Source: Parapristionchus giblindavisi
Taxonomy: Eukaryota > Nematoda > Chromadorea > Rhabditida > Diplogasteridae
Reading direction: 5' to 3'
NCBI GenBank assembly: GCA_943737045.1
Contig: CALSFV010000238.1
Span: 124,001-188,000, forward strand
Length of the DNA: 64,000 nucleotides
Below the pieces are notes generated by a model. It did not search any database. It saw only the letters and a list, made by a program, of their open reading frames with translations, and was not told the DNA's origin. Positions 55,878 to 64,000 of this stretch are shown piece after piece. Both the position numbers and the translations under genes were made by a program. The stretch's first letter is position 1. Each line of letters opens with the position of its first letter.

Positions 55878-57071
55878 ACCACACTGTCACATTGATTCAT
55901 CGATTAATTAAAATAAATTTCGCTGGACTATTATCGTTAGCGTTATGTAAATATTGACTGTGTGCATAAATAGTGTCATTAGATTGCGTCTGACATTTAA
56001 CCAATGGTTTGTATTAATTCATTTTGGAATTGTGGAAACTAAATCGGTGCAGGTCAGTCGAGCTGCGCCGCATAACGCCCATTGGGCAAGGCGTTTTTTC
56101 TCAATGAATAAAGGCATAAAAAAGTAGCAAAGTGTTGATAAAGTGATGTAACGGATTTACGGAAAGGAAACAGAATAATATAATATTATTTTTCAGCTTA
56201 TTTCAGGTGCTGTTAACACAATTGTAAATGAAATGAGAAAATCGTTTCGATTTACAATGTTGTTTCCAGTAGATAAAGTTATGTCTGCGAGAATTTCCGG
56301 TATTTAAGGAGGGTAGGAAGAGGATTGTCAAGCTCAATGAGTCTTGCGTCACGAACTAATGTCGTTCATACCGTTTCTGCTACATTATCTTGCACCGTAA
56401 AGTTTTATACGAATTTTCCCCATCTTAATAAAGTCACTTTACGATCCTCCATAGCTCGGTCGAATCCCCACTGGTTCCCGGCACGATTCGCCTTCGCGTA
56501 TCGCTCTCTCATACTCTCTCTGCTCGTCTGTGCCCTCTCGCGCATGCACTCTCTCTCGCTCCCAAAGACACACTCATCTCCTCTATAGCGAGATAGATAG
56601 AGAGAAGGCCACAACCAACCCTCGCCTCTTCCTCCTCTTCTATTCGTATTCTTCTTCTTTCTCCACATACTCTAAACGCTATATAGCTCTCTTCTCGTCT
56701 TTCCGCCTCATCCCTTAGGACATCCCTTCTCATTTCATTGTGTATATTAGTATGAGCGTCTGATATCGATTGGTTTTTTCTCGAAACACTCCCCTCCAAT
56801 TCGAACCTCTCTACCTTTTTCATCCTACCCCCTTTTTGTCACATCTGTTATCCATTTGCGCGCGCTCTTTTTAACGACTTTTAAACGAATACCACATAAT
56901 CTTCTTGTCAGAATCGAATTTCGCAAGAGCGCGTTTTAATTATTTAAGAGTTGCGTGAAATGGGAGCCATATATATGATGTTATCTCTGTTATTGATTGA
57001 TTTAATGTGAATCATGATCTCTGTGACGTTGTTGGTTTGTATTATTCATCCAAATATTTGATTGATTGCAG
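55878..57071. other. Intergenic region, metallothionein to CapZ beta
   Basis: AATAAA near 55,912 fits the metallothionein 3' end. 56,500-56,830 is pyrimidine-rich. No exon seen. Confidence 0.6.
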
Positions 57072-57155
57072 TGCGCAGCCTACTCAAGCCTGGCTGTGGC
57101 GGGTGCATCGCCCGTAGTCGACCTATCCAACGTCTTCCGAGCCATCGCTGGAACC

Positions 57156-60100
57156 ATGGTGAGGGCTTTTACTTTTGTTATTTAGAACGCGCAGCGAATC
57201 CCAGACGGGTTTGGCGAGGTCTTCAATTCGTGCCTCCTTGCTAGAGCGGAGTTTATCACACGACTTGAGAATGGTGGGGGTGACGCATATATCAAACGCA
57301 TGATATTCGCTCGATTTTTTACTGCAATCGCTAGTGGATAATCGATCACTTATCCATCTATTATTATTTCTACTTCTCCTATCACTTCCTTATTTGCTGT
57401 TGCACCTGTCACCATTGTTTCAAATAAATCATAAATAAATAAACCTTAATTTAGTGAAGATCAATCGATAACTGGCTTTATTTCTCATTCAGAGTGACCA
57501 GCAACTTGACTGCGCGCTCGACCTCATGCGTCGTCTGCCGCCTCAGCAGTGCGAGAAGAATCTGGCCGAACTCATTGGTGGGTTACGGTAGATTACGGTA
57601 GTCTTTAGACTTCCTGAATCAGGACACGGACTACTGTAGATTACAACAGTCTATTCCTGAATCAGGATATATTGTGATAGCTCCTGATTTTATTGGCGAT
57701 TGTTGGGGTTTTGTAACAGTGTGCATTTCGTATTCGTAGATTCATTCTATTGTGGTGTAGTTTTAAATGTGTGCCTAGCTAAAGTTGTGTAATGAATTCA
57801 ACATATATATGCAGATCTCGCCCCATCATTGTGTGAGGATCTCCTCTCGACGGTAGATCAGCCACTCAAGACGGCTAAGGTAGGATATTGATTTATTGAT
57901 TGAATGATGTTCATTGTTCGAATGATTGGATGAACTTCGGCGCAAACAACACATGAATTACTGTAGATGCTCCTTGTTAGAGAGAGGGTGAGAGATTTTA
58001 AGAGAGCAGCTGGGTAAATATTTCAGATTTGTTCATGTATGATCGCATTGAAACATAGAGTTGCCTGTTTGCAACGTATCTATTTGATCAATAATCAATC
58101 GATAATGTTCCCTGGTAATCAATCAATCAATGATTCAGGACAAGGAGACGGGCAAGGAGTACCTAGTGTGCGACTACAACAGGGACGGCGACAGCTACCG
58201 GTAATTTATTGATTTATTGATGTATTTATTTAACCATCAGTTACAACATAAATAATGAAGAAAAAAAGCAATATGGTAGTGATAGATTCTAATACAGCCT
58301 TCAGAGCTTGAGAAATTCACTGATAAAATTCTTTTTGCGGAAAGTACCTTTCAAATGCGAAAAAATAGTTTTAAACCATTTTCTGATCCTAAAAATCCCT
58401 TGAAAGTGTGCTATTCTCAGGCATTTTCTTTTGAACAGCAGTTATAGAATGAGCCAATTTGTGGATTTTGTTGCATTTTCCGTGTTTTAAGATGCTTTGT
58501 GATCACAACACCACAGTCTTCTTAGTCTTTTACTGTCCATGCGTCCTGAAATCACCGGGTTCTGAACTGTTTAGCTGACCTGTAACGTTGATCATCGTTA
58601 TGATCCATAGAAACTGCGCAATAATAATAATAATAATATATTTATCGACGCCATGATAGTAAAACAACAAGGCGAAACGAAACAGAATAATAATAATGTG
58701 ATTCAAGTGATGATTGTAGATGACTCTCTGAGTAGGAGATTATATAGTAGGTGAAAGGGTGGAGTAGAATAATGATACAGATTTAAAAATAATAATAATA
58801 ATAATAATAATATTTATATATCTATTATTCAAGTTCCCCATGGACGAATCAGTTCGACCCTCCGCTCGAGGACGGCACCCTGCCATCGGAACGTATGCGC
58901 GCCCTCGAGATCGAGGCCAACGCCGCCTTCGAGGCATACCGTGACATGTTGGTCTTTGTTTATTTATTTATTTATTCATCCATCAGTTAAAACAAGAATA
59001 ATGAAATAATGAAGCAATAAGGGAGTGATGCGTGGTGTATTCCCTGCTTTCCAGTTTTTTTTCATGAGGCAAGCTGTTTTACTCCCAGTAGTCATAGGTC
59101 GAATAGCTACGTTACAGATTTGTCGGGTTTTCAGAAAAATATTTTCTGCGGTTAGGCTTCGTAGTTTGCAACGTACTTTTCGACCTATGCCAGCGTATGA
59201 CAGTTTTTGAGTAGTTGGTACCGACATTGTTTTGTTTGCTCTGCGCAATGTTTAGTGAACGCGTAATTGTGTTTCGGTGTGATTTATCGATTTGTCTCTG
59301 CAATATCGATTGTTTCTCACAACTGCCGGAAAAATCTTATTGCGTTGATGAGGTCACTTGTGCACTGATAAGATAAGGGCGCGTGCTTACTGCTGGCGGT
59401 GGGTGACTCACATACATTTGCGGGGTTCCTGGACCTCGATTCTACAGGGCGCATCCGAACGAAAAATGGTTAATTTTACATGGGGTCTTCTCCTTTTTTT
59501 TCAAAAATTTCACCTAAAACTTCTTTTTACATTGGGAAATCCACAAATTTTCGAAAGGCCCTAACTTTACAAGGGGCACCCTCATATTGGTGGGTGACTC
59601 ATGCTGCTTTAGTTTCAATTAGAGGGGCTCTAAATCAAAATTGGGTGCTTTCCTATTGATTTCCGACGAACGAATCATTCTTGTGAATCATTCCTACGTA
59701 TTATTTGAAACATTCATGAGGTCACTAGGTGAGGATATCATGAAATAATTGATTGTCTAACGGGACGTAATCCGTCCGACGGATTACGTCCCGTTAGACA
59801 ATCAATTATTAATAATTAACGGCTAATATGTTGCCTGTCGATTTCATGTTCCTTGTGGTCGATAGAAACTTTGGTGACTCGACATAATCGTTACCGATAT
59901 AGGAGATATGTGTGCATGATTAGCGTGATTAGGGATATCACGATCATACATGAACGCTGACATGGGGGTGCCCCTGTAAAATTAGGGCTTTTCGATAATT
60001 TGTGGAATGCCCTCATGGAAAATAAATGACGTTTACAATTAGGTGTAATTTTTGAAAAAAAAGTAAATGCCGCTTGTAAAATTAACCATTTTTGTTCGGA

Positions 60101-62843
60101 TGCCGCATGCAGCTCCAGGTATCCCGCCCATGTATGATCACAAGTGTTCCTCGATTGCGCTCAACGGCAACCAAAGATTTGCTGATGGCGCAGAAATGAA
60201 AACTGTGAAAAGTGATTGTGATTTTTGCTTGCTGATTTCATCTTCACGGTAGTTGCTATCAACTTCGGCGTCTCGACATTTTTGATTATGTATTCTTGAG
60301 TCTGAGAAGATTGCCAGGCAGCTTGGAGTTGACCGAAGAAGTTGACTTACCATATGCCCCCATCATGTGCCCTATAAAATATGCACACTTTGAAGGAAAA
60401 TTGAATTGAAATATATATTTATATATATATTTATCGACATGCTCAGCATGAAACAAAACATGTGTGTAAAAGCAATAATAAATAAATCACAGAAAACTCT
60501 ACACTGTAGAGTCTTCAGGGATTGATGTTGAAAGAGGGTATGATAATAGGACATGAATTGGGTTGGTTTATTGGAGAAAGAAAATGATAGAAAAATCTTG
60601 TTCTCTTGCAGGTACTTTGACGGTGGTGTCTCGTCCGTCTATTTCTGGGAGCTCGAAGGATACGGATTCGCCGGAATTGTCCTACTCAAGAAGGTGATTT
60701 ATTTATTTGTGTATTCTATCAGAAAAAAAGTAAGCGCAAGCACAGTATGATGTATATTAGATAAGAGGAGAGGATGGATGTTCGTCGATTGGATTGGGGG
60801 CTGGTTATTGATTTGTCATTAACGGCTTGTCGAAAATTTGTGGAATGCCCCTGTAAAAATGACGTTTAGGTGAAATTTTTGACAAAAAAGTGAAGGCTCT
60901 TAATCAACCATTTTTCGTTCGGGGGGGGGGGGGGCGGCTGTCTCCAGGTACCCCGCCCATGTATGATTCTCATTATTCGAAAATTACCAGTGCTGCGTAA
61001 AACATATCCAACGGTTTGACTCTAGTATTGGTGTAATAAGGGGTAGTATTCGCAATTATTATGTTGTATAAATATTGCAGTTATTATTGATTATTTTGTC
61101 CAGATCGGTGACGGAACCAAGAACGTGAAGGGCTGCTGGGACTCGATTCACGTCATTGAGATTAATGAAAGGGTATGTCTGAATTATCGATTGATTGGCT
61201 TATTGATTTATTGATTGATTTGGTTTATTTATTGATTTGATTGTTTGGTTATATTATTTTGTATATTGGTAGTAGCGACGCATGTTACTTTTTATATTTT
61301 TGATCTTTTGTCTTTTGAATGGAGAAAATCAATTATAATCAATCGACTACTTGCTGATTATTGATTTATTGCTTCTTTAGCTATTTATTTTAAAATTTTA
61401 AAATTAAAAAGTGCATGCATACTTATTCTTGTACATCTATTAATATTATTAATTTAGTTCTAAAATTAAGTTTTATTATTATTCAACTTTATTATTGAAG
61501 ATGGTGAATATCGCCGAAACGTTTTGATAAACTAACATCTGTCTCTATCTTGTCCACAATTAATTGGCTTCATTAAGGAATTAATCAATACTAATTTAAT
61601 TCTATTTTGCTTATATTACTTTTTATTCAGACTCGCCAGGCGCACTACAAGCTCACGTCGACGGTGATGCTGTGGCTGCAGACGAGCAAGACGGGCTCCG
61701 GTGTCATGAACCTCGGCGGTAGTCTTACGAGACAGGTACGACAGGGTCATACATGGGCGCCGGCATGCCCCCCCCCTGTAAATTAGGGATTTTCGAAAAT
61801 CTGTGGAATGTCCCGTGTAAAAAATGACGTTTAGGTCAAATTTTTGAAAAAAAAGTGAAGGCCCCTTGTAAATTTAACCATTTTCGTTCGGATTGCCCCT
61901 GTAGAATCGAGCTCCATGTATGCCGTCCATGTATGGATGAAGGGTATTACGGTAGATGGTAACTAATGTAGTTTTGTGCAACGGTGGACACCTGATGGTA
62001 CTAAGTTTGATGATCAGCTAACGAGGCCAATTATTCTACCATAACATTTGAACGTAATGAGCAAATATGCTAACTCCTACATTATTGCAGTGCGAGCAGG
62101 ACGCGCAGGTGTCGGAGACTACCCCGCATCTCGTCAATATCGGACGAATGATCGAGGTATGGTCTGACCAAGTCTGACCGTATTTTGAGCCAAATTTGCC
62201 AAAAAATCGAAAAACCTGACCGGATTTTGAAAACCGATAACCTAGCTATTCGACCTATGGGGTACTCTAGAGAAATTAACTTACTGTGGATTACTTTAGA
62301 AGTGTAGATATACAGTGTAGATATATAATAGTATTATGGTTTGCTGTAGATTACTGTAGATCAAGTACGAGTGCTCGGAAGTATAATAGATGATGTAATC
62401 TTAGTGTGTGCTAATTTCAGTTCAAATATTTAAAATTATTTTACGCCTTTTCAGGAACAAGAGTCGAAGATGCGCATGACACTGAATGAGATCTACTTTG
62501 GCAAGACAAAAAAGGTGATTTATGTATTTATTTATTTATTTATTAATCGTTCCGTACCATGATTTATCCGGAGGGTCTCTCGTCTATATGTGTACAATCT
62601 ACTATTACATGTAACACTAGCCATATATTAATTAATTAATCTTGCGCTGTGTATTTATCTCAATTTTCCTTCAGTATTAGTATTACCCGTTCACCGAACC
62701 CGTGTAGCAGTTAACAGTTAACCGCTTTGCAGGTGGTGTCGGACCTGCGCTCGATGGAGAAGACTGCGGACTCGCGCAGCCGCGAAGTGCTGCAGCAGGA
62801 GATCCGCACCGCCGTGGCTGGCCGCGGGCCCCGCGACACGTAG
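57156..62843 (+). CDS. cap-2: F-actin-capping protein subunit beta
   Basis: Beta subunit of the CapZ heterodimer, which caps barbed ends of actin filaments. Exons: 57156-57158 (ATG only), 57493-57577, 57815-57879, 58139-58200, 58834-58947, 60612-60693, 61104-61172, 61631-61735, 62091-62156, 62455-62514, 62733-62843; 273 aa, as in other animals. Family landmarks in order: [91 protein letters not shown]. The start codon is the last triplet of its exon. That exon opens at 57,072 after ATTGCAG, a possible trans-splice acceptor. Introns, unlike exons, are full of miniature elements. The sequence is strongly conserved and plainly functional. Confidence 0.98.
59416..59592. mobile_element. Family 7 element in CapZ intron
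   Basis: TTGCGGGGTTCCTGGACC, AAAATGGTTAATTTTACA and TTTTCGAAAGGCCCTAA blocks. Confidence 0.75.
59746..59808. repeat. 63-bp near-perfect palindrome
   Basis: AATTGATTGTCTAACGGGAC followed by its inverse with almost no loop (centre GTCCGACG). Confidence 0.9.
59955..60136. mobile_element. Family 7 element in CapZ intron, inverted
   Basis: GGGGTGCCCCTGTAAAATTA ... CAGGTATCCCGCCCATGTAT. Confidence 0.78.
60826..60965. mobile_element. Family 7 element in CapZ intron, inverted
   Basis: GTGGAATGCCCCTGTAAAAA ... CAGGTACCCCGCCCATGTAT, with a run of 13 G. Confidence 0.75.
61748..61937. mobile_element. Family 7 element in CapZ intron, inverted
   Basis: TCATACATGGGCGCCGGC ... TATGCCGTCCATGTATGGAT. Confidence 0.8.
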
Positions 62844-63254
62844 ATCCAGCAGGGGATCTGACGTAGACCCCGTAGGGATCTCCTGCCGCTGTGGGCTTCC
62901 TCCCCATTCCCCGCTGCATAATATATCTCACCTTCCAATCCACTGTTCCCCCACTATATTACGGAATATTTTTTTGCAATTCCATGAACTTTCGCTATGG
63001 CCTACCGCCCCACAAATGATTTGTTATACTATAGATGGACCATTTTTTCGCTTTAGCCCCGCCCTTGTTTGCGAGTGTTGATCTTTGATCTTTAATCTTT
63101 GATCTTCTCTTCCACTTCGTTCTGGCCCCCATTGCGCTTACGAGCTACTTTGTCAATATTATATTCGCCTTTTTTTACAAAACAAATATATATTACTTTT
63201 ATCTACTCTTTTGCCTTCTTTTATACTGCAAAACTTTCTTCATTTTGTATAGAT

Positions 63255-63600
63255 TGAACTCAAGTATCTAAAATTTGAAAGAATTGCTAATGCTCGTCCT
63301 GATTGGAGTATCGATGACCGTGAAATAGTGTCTCCGGACAATATTATATTTGACGGCTCCCGATTCGCTGGCTTTCATGTACTCTTAGTGTACTTCATGT
63401 TAATTATATGGATGAATAAAGTATTTATAGAATTTGGCCAACATGCACGAGTGCAGTTTTCGCATGGTTATCGCGCATGTAGAATGTTCAATCTACAGTA
63501 TGCTATAGATCAAAGGTCAAAAGTTGCAAATAAAGATTGCAAATCTATGAACGACGTTTCTAGTCCTCGTATGATGCAAGAACAAAGATATTGTGAATAA
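63255..63600 (+). CDS. Possible terminal exon with one membrane segment
   Basis: After TTTGTATAG the frame is open for 115 codons to a TAA. It starts IELKYLKFERIANARPDWS and holds a hydrophobic run around HVLLVYFMLIIWM. No homology is recognised and no upstream exon was found in the 410 bp to the CapZ stop. It could be chance. Confidence 0.25.
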
Positions 63601-64000
63601 CAGCACCGGAGAACTGGATTACTGTAGATGCAAAACTTAATATCATAATTATTTCCATTTGTTGATCGATCTCGCTATCAAAGTGCAAAGTTCTGATTTC
63701 TGAGCTCATTTTAAGTGAACAATTGAGCCGTCTAGTATGTGCAATCGAGGAGAAGGAACCTTTCAGGATTCACCCATTTCCGGTCAGAAAGTGAAACTGT
63801 GAAGTGGTTTCAGTGACCTGAAGGCATGATTCGAGAGATGCAGGGAGTGAGGGAGTGGTAGAGGGGCAGAGAGAGTGAGGGACAGAAAGAGTTTGTGGAA
63901 TACGCACCGTCAATTGTGTTCATGGACGCCATTGTGACAGAACCACTTATGATGAGTCTGAAGTGGTGGCCGACTTGTGGACAGATGAGGACGGTTTCAG
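63601..64000. other. Right edge, nothing certain
   Basis: The minus strand is open from the edge to about 63,818 (starting ETVLICPQVGHHF), perhaps part of an exon cut by the window; no family seen. Confidence 0.3.

Noticed and set aside
61495..61540. ATCGCCGAAACGTTTTG motif like the end of some retroelements
   Set aside because: Only one short copy seen in an intron; no tail or body to support an element.

Overview
The window is eukaryotic and most probably from a nematode, plausibly a diplogastrid such as Pristionchus. It has many short exons joined by GTAAGT-like donors and TTTCAG-type acceptors, small introns (one of 53 nt), a small cysteine-rich metallothionein, a nuclear tRNA, and a very dense load of miniature inverted-repeat elements. 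There are no bacterial operons, phage genes or CRISPR arrays. The genes below were rebuilt by joining exons whose phases fit. No transcript data were available, so the splicing is inferred.

Left part (1-26.5 kb, minus strand). A sterol-transporter-like ABCG half-transporter (ABCG8/ABCG5 type) reads leftward from about 26.3 kb to its stop at 17,146, with 18 exons in consistent phase. Downstream of it lie three partial copies of its middle: C (11.7-13.7 kb), B (7.3-11.5 kb) and A (1-5 kb, running off the left edge). They keep open frames and splice sites but lack the exons with Walker A. Introns carry copy-specific insertions: a full-length mariner, a hAT element with an 8-bp target duplication, two copies of a 500-bp foldback, and an 18-bp minisatellite. 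A tRNA-Lys(CTT) sits at 16,173.

Middle part (26.5-48 kb). A small unrecognised plus-strand gene (30.2-32.6 kb) and a 1.7-kb element with 430-bp inverted repeats separate the first ABCG gene from a second one. The second is an ABCG5-like half-transporter on the plus strand (35,001-47,549; 27 exons, 732 aa). The two half-transporters are therefore divergently arranged, as ABCG5 and ABCG8 are in vertebrates. Both have strongly degenerate ATP-binding motifs. An elongin-B-like gene is nested antisense in the seventh intron of the second one.

Right part (48-64 kb). This holds repeat-rich DNA (a 400-bp hexanucleotide array, a three-level nest of inverted-repeat elements), two terminal exons of an unidentified gene (54.2-54.4 kb), a metallothionein (55.3-55.9 kb), and the complete F-actin-capping protein beta subunit gene (57.2-62.8 kb, 273 aa).

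At least ten families of short inverted-repeat elements recur. The two commonest use TTAA as target, as piggyBac-type elements do, and several lie flush against exon boundaries.
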